Below are positions 1 to 7,324 of a DNA stretch of 23,559 nt, in pieces. The position numbers and the translations under genes are program-made. The DNA lies in NCBI GenBank assembly GCA_947454695.1, contig CANGMW010000009.1:1-23559 (forward strand), in the 5' to 3' direction. The stretch is from Comamonadaceae bacterium (GTDB lineage Bacteria > Pseudomonadota > Gammaproteobacteria > Burkholderiales > Burkholderiaceae_C). The notes under the pieces were generated by a model that was not told the origin of the DNA, did no database searches, and was given only the letters and a program-made list of their open reading frames with translations. The number at the start of each line of letters is the position of its first letter. The stretch's first letter is position 1.

Positions 1-105
1 CTGGCGTGCCTGCACTGCGGCACGCACCTGCCGGCAGTTGAAGCCATCAACGGCCAACGCGGGGTTTACTGCAGCCAGGACCATCGACTCGCAGCGGAGT
101 CCTGA
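1..105 (+). CDS. PP0621-family small zinc-binding protein, C-terminal part only
   Basis: The reading frame is open from the first base and ends in TGA at 103-105, giving the last 34 residues of a protein whose start lies left of the window. The visible part has a CxxCxxH cluster near its start and a C...H pair near its end (YCSQDH), a pattern that suggests a small zinc-binding domain. Proteins of this kind (PP0621 family) commonly sit directly upstream of pilS in Comamonadaceae, from memory of that gene order. The stop touches the pilS start, so the two genes are probably cotranscribed. Function is unknown; the family name is a recognition call from a short fragment. Confidence 0.7.
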   Translation: MACLHCGTHLPAVEAINGQRGVYCSQDHRLAAES

Positions 106-1824
106 ATGACGGCGACCGCAGCGGCATCTTCTTGGTTCGACCCCAAGTCACTGAATTCGCGGCTGGACTCGGCTTGGGAACACCGCGAGTTTGAGCGCCT
201 GTGGCGTGCCTTCATGACAGCGCGCTTGACGATTGCCGTCGTTCTGCTGCTCTTGCAATGCGGCTTGATGTCCTTATTGCAAACGCTCAACGTTTGGCCA
301 CTCGTGATCTGTAGTGTTTATTGCGTGGCCACCCTGTGGTCGCGACTCAAAGCATCACCGCGTCGCTTAGAACAAAACTTTGATCTGCAATGGGTGCTGG
401 TGATCGGCGTGGATGTGCTGTGTTTTATCGGCTTGCATTTTTTCCCGACAGCAACACCCATCAACTACTCCCCCTTGCTGGCGCTGCCCGTGCTGTTGGC
501 ATCACTTTTGGGGACGCTGAAGTTGGCATTAGGTACCTCAGCAGGCGTGACCTTGTTAGTCCTGATCCACGGCTTGTGGTTGACGCTGCACAACCAGACA
601 AACATCACACCGCATTTGTTCCAGTCCGCCCTCACCGGCGCGGGCATGTTCATCATTGCTTTTTTATCGCACCAGCTCTCTGCACGCCTGCTGGGCTTGG
701 AGCAAAAGGTACGCCGGCATCAGTTTGCAGCGCGTATTCAACAACAGGTCAATGCCCTGATGATCGGCGCGATGAGCGATGGCATTTTGGTGGTCGACGC
801 TCGGGGCACCGTTCATGCAGCCAACCCCGCAGCACGCCAGTTGCTGCAAACCCGCGGCAAAGCAGTCGACGAAACGTCGTTCTCGCTGTTGGCTGAGCCA
901 GGCTGGTACGCCCTGGTGGAGATGACTTACCGCGTGTTCTCTGACCCCAAGGGGCAATTGCAGCAAGACATTCAAATTCAGCATGACGGCGGCGGGGTAA
1001 GGCGTTTGCATGTACGCACCCAACTCACGGGTATCCCTTGGGGTGATGGCGACAACCTGTCGGTGATTTTCTTGCAGGATTTGCGTGAGCTTGAAGCCCG
1101 CATCCGGACTGAAAAACTCGCCAGCATGGGTCGCATGTCCGCGGCGGTGGCGCATGAAATTCGCAACCCCTTGGCGGCCATTTCGCAAGCCAATGCCTTG
1201 CTGGAAGAGGACCTCACCGACCCTCATTTCAAGCGCTTGACCCAAATCATTGCCCAAAATGCGACGCGCCTTGAAAAAATTGTGGACGACATTCTCAATT
1301 TGGCGCGCGTGGGCACGCAAGCCCAGCAACAGCGAGCGTCGACGATTGAACTCACGCCAACCGTGCGCCAGATTTGCAACGACTGGGGGACTCAGGCGGG
1401 CAGCGCGGTTGTCTTGTCCCTTCACATGACCGATCAGCCGCTCAGGGTTGATTTTGAGTCGGAACACCTGCGGCGCGTCTTGGTGAATTTGCTGGACAAC
1501 GCCAAGCGTTATGCCACCTCAAAGCCCGACGCCATCCAAGTTCAAGTTTTCCCAGCGTCCCATGACCAGGTACTGCTGTCCGTCTGGAGTGATGGGGCGC
1601 CGATGGAGCCCTCGGTCGAGCAGCATTTGTTTGAGCCGTTTTTCTCTTCCGAGAGCCGCTCCAGTGGTTTGGGCTTGTATATATGCCGCAGCCTGTGTGA
1701 GAGCCATCACGCGCACATCAACTACCGGCGCGTCACGCAAACCGCACGCGGCACGCCAACGCCAGGCAACTCGTTTGACATCACCTTGCGTCGAGTGCCC
1801 ATGAACGCGACAATCGCGCCATGA
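106..1824 (+). CDS. pilS: PilS-type sensor histidine kinase
   Basis: Membrane histidine kinase of the PilS/PilR two-component system, which in characterised bacteria controls type IV pilin transcription. The 572-residue protein has about six hydrophobic segments between residues 40 and 195, a PAS-like region at about 210-310, a dimerisation/phosphoacceptor domain with the H-box HEIRNP (His350), and an HATPase domain with the N-box around Asn461-Asn465 and the G-box SGLGLYI near 520-526. Its ATG follows the preceding stop codon without a gap, and GGAG at 96-99 lies inside that upstream gene at suitable spacing. The next gene, pilR, starts 23 bp after the stop, which supports a cognate pair. 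No pilin gene is in the window, so the target is inferred from the family. Confidence 0.9.
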   Translation: MTATAAASSWFDPKSLNSRLDSAWEHREFERLWRAFMTARLTIAVVLLLLQCGLMSLLQTLNVWPLVICSVYCVATLWSRLKASPRRLEQNFDLQWVLVIGVDVLCFIGLHFFPTATPINYSPLLALPVLLASLLGTLKLALGTSAGVTLLVLIHGLWLTLHNQTNITPHLFQSALTGAGMFIIAFLSHQLSARLLGLEQKVRRHQFAARIQQQVNALMIGAMSDGILVVDARGTVHAANPAARQLLQTRGKAVDETSFSLLAEPGWYALVEMTYRVFSDPKGQLQQDIQIQHDGGGVRRLHVRTQLTGIPWGDGDNLSVIFLQDLRELEARIRTEKLASMGRMSAAVAHEIRNPLAAISQANALLEEDLTDPHFKRLTQIIAQNATRLEKIVDDILNLARVGTQAQQQRASTIELTPTVRQICNDWGTQAGSAVVLSLHMTDQPLRVDFESEHLRRVLVNLLDNAKRYATSKPDAIQVQVFPASHDQVLLSVWSDGAPMEPSVEQHLFEPFFSSESRSSGLGLYICRSLCESHHAHINYRRVTQTARGTPTPGNSFDITLRRVPMNATIAP

Positions 1825-1847
1825 ACCGACCACCCCTTTTTTAAGCC

Positions 1848-3293
1848 ATGGCCTCCCCTGCTTTGTCCAACAGCGCGCGCATCCTGGTGGTGGACGATGA
1901 GCCCGACCTTCGCACCTTGTATGAACTCACTTTGCTGCGCGCAGGCTATGACGTTCAAGTGGCATCCAATTTGGCACAAGCGCGTGAGCTTTTGAATACA
2001 CAAACCTATCATGTGTTGATCACCGACATGCGACTGCCCGACGGGTTGGGGATTGAACTGATTCACGAGCTTCGGGCCCAGCGAAGAACAGAACGCAGCG
2101 TCGTTATCACCGCCTATGGGTCGGCTGAGAACGCGGTGGAATCGCTCAAAGCTGGCGCGTTTGATTACCTCACCAAACCCGTCGTCTTGCCGCAGTTTCG
2201 ACAGGTCATCGCCGCCGCAAGCCAAGAGGGCCTGGCAAGCCCGATCGTCAACGCCACGGCCACACGCACCGATGCGCCTGGCGCGCCGGATGCCGGCACC
2301 TTATCGCTGCAACGCATGGTGGGCAACTCAGTCGCTTTGGGGCTGGTCAAAGAGCACATCATCAAAGTTGCGCGCACCATGGCCCCGGTGTTGCTCTCGG
2401 GTGAATCGGGCACCGGCAAGGAACTCGCCGCACGGGCCTTGCATGCCAACAGCCACCGCGCGGGCGGCGCATTTGTAGCGGTGAACTGCGGCGCGATCCC
2501 GGAAAATTTACTGGAAACTGAATTTTTTGGTGTTCGTAAAGGCGCCTACACCGGTGCCAGCCATGACCGCGACGGCTATTTTCAAGCGGCGCGCGGCGGA
2601 ACGCTGTTTTTGGATGAAATAGGCGAGTTGCCCTTGGCCATGCAATCCAAATTACTGCGCGTGATTCAAGAGCGCTGTGTGCGCGCCGTGGGCGGCACCC
2701 AGGAGGACCCCATTGATGTTCGCATCGTGAGCGCCACCCACAAAAGTTTGGACGCTGAAGTACAAGCCGGCCGGTTTCGCCAGGATTTGTACTACCGCTT
2801 GAATGTGATCGAAATTCATCTGCCGGCACTGCGTGATCGCCGCGAGGATTTGCCCGCCTTGTGCGATGCGTTGCTCAAACGCATTGCCCAAGAAACTGGC
2901 GTGCGTGCGCCGAGTTTGTCGGCTGCTTCACTTTCTTTTTTAGTCACCCACCCACTCAAGGGGAATGTGCGTGAGCTGGAGAACTTACTGCACCGTGCGC
3001 TGGCGCTGCATGAGCATGGGGATTTGGAACTGGAAAACACAGCGGTTGCAGGCGTGTCCCACAACGTGCAGACGACTGCGGACCCCGCTGCGTCAAACCC
3101 GTCGGCCATTCCACAAGACTTGCAATCGCACTTGGACCACCAAGAGCGCGAGATTTTGATTCAGGCCCTCAAGGATTCCGGCTTCAACCGCACGGCAGCG
3201 GCCGCGCGTTTGGGCATCAGTCTGCGGCAAATCCGCTACCGCATTGAACGGCTCAATATCCAGCTGCCTCACGACAGTGACAACGACGCATGA
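1848..3293 (+). CDS. pilR: PilR-type sigma-54 response regulator
   Basis: NtrC-family activator paired with PilS; it activates sigma-54 promoters by ATP hydrolysis. The 481 residues hold a receiver domain with phosphoacceptor Asp60 (TDMRLPDG), an AAA+ domain with Walker A GESGTGKE at 185-192 and the sigma-54 contact loop at 232-237, and a C-terminal Fis-type helix-turn-helix near 445-472. The contact loop reads GAYTGA rather than GAFTGA, a conservative Phe-to-Tyr change also found in active family members. No good ribosome binding site precedes the ATG, so expression may depend on coupling with pilS 23 bp upstream. Length is somewhat above the usual 445-460 residues because of a low-complexity linker near 130-150. 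Confidence 0.9.
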   Translation: MASPALSNSARILVVDDEPDLRTLYELTLLRAGYDVQVASNLAQARELLNTQTYHVLITDMRLPDGLGIELIHELRAQRRTERSVVITAYGSAENAVESLKAGAFDYLTKPVVLPQFRQVIAAASQEGLASPIVNATATRTDAPGAPDAGTLSLQRMVGNSVALGLVKEHIIKVARTMAPVLLSGESGTGKELAARALHANSHRAGGAFVAVNCGAIPENLLETEFFGVRKGAYTGASHDRDGYFQAARGGTLFLDEIGELPLAMQSKLLRVIQERCVRAVGGTQEDPIDVRIVSATHKSLDAEVQAGRFRQDLYYRLNVIEIHLPALRDRREDLPALCDALLKRIAQETGVRAPSLSAASLSFLVTHPLKGNVRELENLLHRALALHEHGDLELENTAVAGVSHNVQTTADPAASNPSAIPQDLQSHLDHQEREILIQALKDSGFNRTAAAARLGISLRQIRYRIERLNIQLPHDSDNDA

Positions 3294-3320
3294 ACGCCCA
3301 CTCGTTTGACAAAGCGCCCT

Positions 3321-3326
3321 CAGGAG
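3321..3326 (+). promoter_or_regulatory. Ribosome binding site deciding the ampD start
   Basis: CAGGAG lies 8 bp before the ATG at 3335. No comparable site precedes the alternative ATG at 3290, so this site favours the shorter AmpD. Confidence 0.6.
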
Positions 3327-3334
3327 ACACCGCA

Positions 3335-3913
3335 ATGTGGCAATCCGGCTGGTACCGCTTTGCACGCAAGATGCCTTCGCCAAATTTCGGCCCTCGGCCA
3401 GTCAATGCCGCCGTCGACCTGGTGGTGATTCATGCCATCAGCTTGCCGCCCGGGCAATTCGGCGCCGACCATGTGCAGCAACTGTTCATGAACCAGCTGG
3501 ATTGGCAGGCCCATCCGTATTTCAAGACGATTGAGGGGCTAGAAGTGTCTTCGCATTTCTACATCCGCCGCGATGGCGCGCTGTGGCAGTTTGTCAGTGC
3601 CGATGACCGCGCCTGGCACGCCGGCGCCTCGCACTACCGGGGTCGTGTCAACTGCAACGACGATGCCATTGGCATTGAGCTCGAAGGCGCGCAGGATGTG
3701 CCGTTTGAAGTGCCCCAATACGAAACCTTAAGCAGCCTGATCGCCGCTTTACCGGCGCGCTACCCCATCGCGCACATCGCGGGGCACGAGCACATCGCGC
3801 CGGGACGCAAATGGGACCCGGGCCGAGGCTTTGATTGGGTGCAATTGCAACAGTCACTGGCGTGGCCGGCTCAGTATTTTCCCGAGGTCGCGGTTTCGTC
3901 CAGCGGACTCTGA
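3335..3913 (+). CDS. ampD: 1,6-anhydro-N-acetylmuramyl-L-alanine amidase AmpD
   Basis: Cytosolic zinc amidase that removes the peptide from 1,6-anhydroMurNAc-peptides during peptidoglycan recycling. With this start it has 192 residues, close to enterobacterial AmpD, and its zinc ligands fall at His33 (VVIHAIS), His151 (GHEHIAPGRK) and Asp161, almost the same numbers as the His34/His154/Asp164 of the Citrobacter enzyme. The start is chosen at 3335 because CAGGAG lies 8 bp upstream and the protein then begins just before the conserved GW. An in-frame ATG at 3290 overlaps the pilR stop and would add 15 unconserved residues. The mpl gene at 15498 acts on the tripeptide released by this enzyme, so both ends of the recycling route occur in the window, though far apart. 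Confidence 0.92.
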   Translation: MWQSGWYRFARKMPSPNFGPRPVNAAVDLVVIHAISLPPGQFGADHVQQLFMNQLDWQAHPYFKTIEGLEVSSHFYIRRDGALWQFVSADDRAWHAGASHYRGRVNCNDDAIGIELEGAQDVPFEVPQYETLSSLIAALPARYPIAHIAGHEHIAPGRKWDPGRGFDWVQLQQSLAWPAQYFPEVAVSSSGL

Positions 3914-4078
3914 ATCGCGCGCTTGTCGACGTTCAAAACGGTGCACGCCGATGCACCAACTTATTCGACCCAGCATTTGCGCGCCCAAGCAAGGCAAATC
4001 GAGCGCTTGGCCTTGAATTTACAAGCTGAATCATCTGGGCATGCGATGCCTGAAGGCCCCCCAGCCCGCTGACACTTT
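3914..4078. other. Non-coding spacer after ampD
   Basis: No convincing gene is visible in this first part of the 394 bp ampD-nrdA gap. A small 6 bp hairpin (GGTGCA/TGCACC, 3940-3957) and a weaker CCAAGC/GCTTGG pair (3985-4010) occur, neither followed by a T run. The short open frames crossing it on both strands have no ribosome binding site and no recognisable protein features. Confidence 0.5.
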
Positions 4079-4121
4079 GTGCAGTGCGGGTGGGTTTAAA
4101 CCCGCTGCACCACAACTTTTT
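4079..4121 (+). terminator. Candidate terminator after the pilS-pilR-ampD run
   Basis: GTGCA (4079-4083) plus GCGGGT (4086-4091) can pair with ACCCGC plus TGCAC (4100-4110), an 11 bp stem with a two-base bulge. A run of five T follows at 4117-4121 after a six-base gap. The stem is strong, but the T run is short and displaced, so this is a moderate candidate that would separate ampD from nrdA. Confidence 0.35.
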
Positions 4122-4157
4122 CGCACGGGATGGTCACGCCGCCAGCAAGGTCACGGT

Positions 4158-4173
4158 ACACTACCGGTAGTGG
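4158..4173. promoter_or_regulatory. NrdR box 1 upstream of nrdA
   Basis: The 16 bp ACACTACCGGTAGTGG is almost fully palindromic and matches the outer halves (ACAC...GTG) of the NrdR operator. Its centre differs from the usual AT-rich core. It starts exactly 32 bp before box 2, about three helical turns, the phasing typical of paired NrdR sites. NrdR is the ATP/dATP-sensing repressor of ribonucleotide reductase genes. The nrdR gene is not in this window. Confidence 0.75.
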
Positions 4174-4174
4174 C

Positions 4175-4203
4175 TTGTGCTTGAACAACACACCATATAT
4201 AGT
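4175..4203 (+). promoter_or_regulatory. Predicted sigma-70 promoter of nrdA
   Basis: TTGTGC (4175-4180) and TATAGT (4198-4203) are separated by exactly 17 bp, placing the start of transcription near 4210. The elements lie between and over the two NrdR boxes, as expected for a repressed nrd promoter. The assignment is from sequence only. Confidence 0.6.
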
Positions 4204-4205
4204 GC
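4190..4205. promoter_or_regulatory. NrdR box 2 upstream of nrdA
   Basis: ACACCATATATAGTGC is a close match to the NrdR operator consensus, with an AT-rich core flanked by ACAC/GTG halves. It covers the proposed -10 element at 4198-4203, so binding would block RNA polymerase. Confidence 0.85.
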
Positions 4206-4213
4206 TTTACATC

Positions 4214-4245
4214 AGCATTTGAAAAAAATGCTTTTTTGATTTTTT
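4214..4245 (+). other. AT-rich hairpin with T runs in the nrdA leader
   Basis: AGCATTT (4214-4220) pairs with AAATGCT (4226-4232) around a five-base loop and is followed by two T runs (4232-4237 and 4240-4245). It resembles a small intrinsic terminator but begins only a few bases after the predicted transcription start, too early for normal termination. It may be an mRNA 5' end structure or simply an AT-rich promoter-flanking segment. Confidence 0.3.
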
Positions 4246-4307
4246 GAGACGAATCTCGAAGAATTCTCTAGCTCACCACCAGATTAATCGCCGCCGCCGA
4301 GGACCCC

Positions 4308-7208
4308 ATGCAAACCGCCCTGAATACACCAACCCCTTTGCACACTGGCATGCTAAATCCGCAAATCCAGGACAACGCCCCCCAGAGTGCCCTGAACAAC
4401 TACCAGATCATCCGGCGCAACGGTGCCGTGGTGCCTTTTGAGCCCAGCAAAATTGCCGTGGCCATGATGAAAGCCTTTTTAGCCGTGCATGGCACGCAGG
4501 GCGCAGCGTCGGCCAGCGTGCGCGAGGTGGTGGATGCGCTGACGCAAAACGTGGTGCGCGCCCTGATGCGCTCCCGTCCGGCAGGCGGCACCTTTCATAT
4601 TGAAGATGTGCAAGACCAGGTTGAACTCGGCCTGATGCGTGGCGGTCACCATGAAATCGCTCGCGCTTATGTGTTGTACCGCGAGCGCCGCACCCAAGAG
4701 CGCGCCCAACAAGCCACGCAGCAGGCGCCGGCAACACCGGCACTGCACGCCATCGACGGCGGCCAGCGCGTGCCGCTGGATCTGGATCACCTCAAGACCC
4801 TGATCGTGGACGCCTGCGCCGGTTTGGGCGCAGACATCAAGCCCGATCCGATTCTGGCCGAGACCATGCGCAATCTGTACGACGGCGTGCCCATGGACGA
4901 AGTCTACAAAGCGTCCATCCTGGCCGCACGCACGCTGATTGAAAAAGACCCGGATTACACCTACGCGACCGCCCGTCTGCTGTTTCACACCATCGCGCGT
5001 GAAGTGCTGGGACGCGATGTGCCCCACGCCCAGATGGGCGAAGCCTACATGGCGTACTTTCCGCAATTCATCCAAAAAGGCGTGGACAACGACTTGCTGG
5101 ACGAGAAGCTGCTTCAGTTTGACTTGAAGAAACTCGGCGCCGCCCTCAAGCCCGATCGTGACCTGAAGTTTGATTACCTGGGTCTGCAAACGCTGTATGA
5201 CCGCTATTTCCTGCACGTTCGCAAATCACGCATCGAATTGCCCCAGGCGTTTTTCATGCGTGTGGCCATGGGCCTGTCGCTCAATGAAGTCGACCGTGAA
5301 GCGCGTGCCATCGAGTTCTATGAAGTCCTGTCGTCCTTTGACTTTATGTCCAGCACGCCCACGCTGTTCAACAGCGGCACACTGCGTTCACAGCTCTCGA
5401 GCTGCTACCTGACCACCGTGCCGGACGATCTGGACGGCATTTACGAGTCGATTAAAGAAAACGCGCTGCTGTCCAAGTTCGCTGGCGGCCTGGGCAACGA
5501 CTGGACGCGCGTGCGCGCCCTGGGCTCCCACATCAAGGGCACCAATGGCGAATCGCAAGGCGTGGTGCCTTTCCTCAAAGTGGTGAACGACACTGCCGTG
5601 GCCGTGAACCAAGGCGGCAAGCGCAAGGGCGCGGTCTGCACTTATCTGGAAACCTGGCACCTGGACATTGAAGAATTCCTGGAGTTGCGCAAGAACACGG
5701 GCGACGACCGCCGCCGTACCCACGACATGAACACGGCCAACTGGATTCCCGATCTGTTCATGCGTCGCGTGATGGAAAAAGGTTCCTGGACCCTGTTCTC
5801 GCCTTCCGATGTGCCGGATCTGCACGACAAGTTCGGCATCGAGTTCGAAAAAGCCTATGTGGCTGCTGAAGAAAAAGCAGCCCGTGGCGAGATCAAGCCC
5901 TCGCGCACGGTGCAAGCGTCAGACCTGTGGCGCAAGATGCTCACCATGCTGTTTGAAACCGGCCACCCTTGGATCACCTTCAAGGATGCCTGCAATGTGC
6001 GTTCGCCCCAGCAGCATGCCGGCGTGGTGCATTCGTCCAATCTGTGCACCGAGATCACGCTCAACACCAGTGACACCGAAACCGCGGTGTGCAACTTGGG
6101 TTCGGTCAATCTGCGTCAACACTTGAAGGACGGCAAGGTCGACCACGAGAAGCTGAAGAAAACCGTGTCCACCGCCATGCGCATGCTGGACAACGTGATT
6201 GACATCAACTACTACGCGGTCAAGAAGGCGCGGGACTCCAATCTGCGTCATCGCCCGGTGGGCTTGGGCGTGATGGCCTTCCAAGACAGTCTGTATGCCT
6301 TGCGCATTCCTTATGCCAGCGACGCGGCCGTGGAATTTGCCGACCAGTCCATGGAAGCCATCTGCTACTACGCTTACTGGGCCTCGACTGAACTGGCCAA
6401 AGAACGTGGCAAGTATTCCAGCTACAAGGGCTCGCTGTGGGATCAGGGCGTACTGCCCTTGGACACGCTGGACCTGCTGAGCAATGCCCGTGGTGGCTAT
6501 GTGGAAGTTGACCGTTCCGCCACGATGGACTGGGACGCACTGCGCAAGAAAATTGCGCAAGACGGCATGCGCAATTCCAACTGCGTGGCCATTGCGCCCA
6601 CCGCCACCATCTCCAACATCATCGGCGTGGACGCCTCCATCGAGCCATGTTTTGGCAACTTGTCTGTCAAGTCCAACTTGTCGGGCGAGTTCACCATCAT
6701 CAACAGCTACTTGGTGCATGACCTCAAGCGCCTGGGCCTGTGGGACGATGTGATGGTCATGGACCTCAAGCACTTTGATGGTTCACTCGCGCCGATTGAC
6801 CGCGTTCCTGCGGAAGTGAAGTCGCTCTACGCCACCGCCTTCGAAGTCGAAACCCGCTGGTTGGTGGAAGCTGCTGCACGCCGCCAAAAATGGATCGATC
6901 AAGCACAGTCCCTGAATATTTACATGGCTGGCGCGTCGGGCAAGAAGCTGGACGACACCTACAAGCTGGCTTGGTTGCGTGGTCTGAAGACCACCTACTA
7001 CCTGCGCACCATGTCGGCCACGCATGCCGAGAAATCGACTGTGACCGCTGGTCGAATGAATGCCGTCTCATCGGGCGCGGCGCCCAGTGGCGCAGGTATG
7101 AGTGCATTGGACGCAGCAGCAGCTGCAGCGCAAGCACAAATGGCGACCGCAGCGACCGACATCAAGTTCTGCGCCATCGATGATCCGGGCTGCGAAGCCT
7201 GCCAGTGA
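4308..7208 (+). CDS. nrdA: Class Ia ribonucleoside-diphosphate reductase, alpha subunit
   Basis: Catalytic subunit that reduces ribonucleoside diphosphates to deoxy forms with the NrdB tyrosyl radical. The 966 residues match the long form seen in Pseudomonas, with an N-terminal ATP-cone (about 27-130) and a second cone-like module (about 146-240) before the ten-stranded barrel. Catalytic cysteines are Cys366 (SQLSSCYL), the thiyl Cys580 (SNLCTE, with Asn578 and Glu582) and Cys595 (AVCNLG). The tail ends CEACQ, the CxxC pair that shuttles electrons from thioredoxin or glutaredoxin. GAGGA at 4299-4303 precedes the ATG by 4 bp. nrdB follows, and two NrdR boxes lie upstream. The cones imply dATP feedback control in addition to transcriptional repression. 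Confidence 0.97.
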   Translation: MQTALNTPTPLHTGMLNPQIQDNAPQSALNNYQIIRRNGAVVPFEPSKIAVAMMKAFLAVHGTQGAASASVREVVDALTQNVVRALMRSRPAGGTFHIEDVQDQVELGLMRGGHHEIARAYVLYRERRTQERAQQATQQAPATPALHAIDGGQRVPLDLDHLKTLIVDACAGLGADIKPDPILAETMRNLYDGVPMDEVYKASILAARTLIEKDPDYTYATARLLFHTIAREVLGRDVPHAQMGEAYMAYFPQFIQKGVDNDLLDEKLLQFDLKKLGAALKPDRDLKFDYLGLQTLYDRYFLHVRKSRIELPQAFFMRVAMGLSLNEVDREARAIEFYEVLSSFDFMSSTPTLFNSGTLRSQLSSCYLTTVPDDLDGIYESIKENALLSKFAGGLGNDWTRVRALGSHIKGTNGESQGVVPFLKVVNDTAVAVNQGGKRKGAVCTYLETWHLDIEEFLELRKNTGDDRRRTHDMNTANWIPDLFMRRVMEKGSWTLFSPSDVPDLHDKFGIEFEKAYVAAEEKAARGEIKPSRTVQASDLWRKMLTMLFETGHPWITFKDACNVRSPQQHAGVVHSSNLCTEITLNTSDTETAVCNLGSVNLRQHLKDGKVDHEKLKKTVSTAMRMLDNVIDINYYAVKKARDSNLRHRPVGLGVMAFQDSLYALRIPYASDAAVEFADQSMEAICYYAYWASTELAKERGKYSSYKGSLWDQGVLPLDTLDLLSNARGGYVEVDRSATMDWDALRKKIAQDGMRNSNCVAIAPTATISNIIGVDASIEPCFGNLSVKSNLSGEFTIINSYLVHDLKRLGLWDDVMVMDLKHFDGSLAPIDRVPAEVKSLYATAFEVETRWLVEAAARRQKWIDQAQSLNIYMAGASGKKLDDTYKLAWLRGLKTTYYLRTMSATHAEKSTVTAGRMNAVSSGAAPSGAGMSALDAAAAAAQAQMATAATDIKFCAIDDPGCEACQ

Positions 7209-7213
7209 GCGCG

Positions 7214-7233
7214 CGCATGGCGAGTGCCATGCG
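7214..7233 (+). other. Perfect intercistronic hairpin after nrdA
   Basis: CGCATGGC (7214-7221) and GCCATGCG (7226-7233) form a perfect 8 bp stem with a GAGT loop, five bases after the nrdA stop codon. No T run follows, so it is more likely an mRNA stability or processing element than a terminator. Confidence 0.45.
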
Positions 7234-7254
7234 ATGTAATTGAGCAACACAAAT

Positions 7255-7298
7255 GAGCAGAGATGTGAATGAATACTTTCCATTTCATCAATCTGCTC
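7255..7298 (+). other. Long imperfect hairpin in the nrdB leader
   Basis: GAGCAGA, GATG and AATG on the left (7255-7271) pair with CATT, CATC and TCTGCTC on the right (7281-7298), about 15 bp with small internal bulges and a nine-base loop. It ends 26 bp before the preferred nrdB ATG at 7325. It spans the region that a longer nrdB reading would translate, which argues for an untranslated, structured leader. Confidence 0.4.
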
Positions 7299-7324
7299 TC
7301 ATAATTCATGGATTGGAAACTCGT

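Noticed and set aside
5919..6773. A 284-codon minus-strand frame opposite nrdA
   Set aside because: Entirely inside the well-conserved nrdA coding region; shadow frame.
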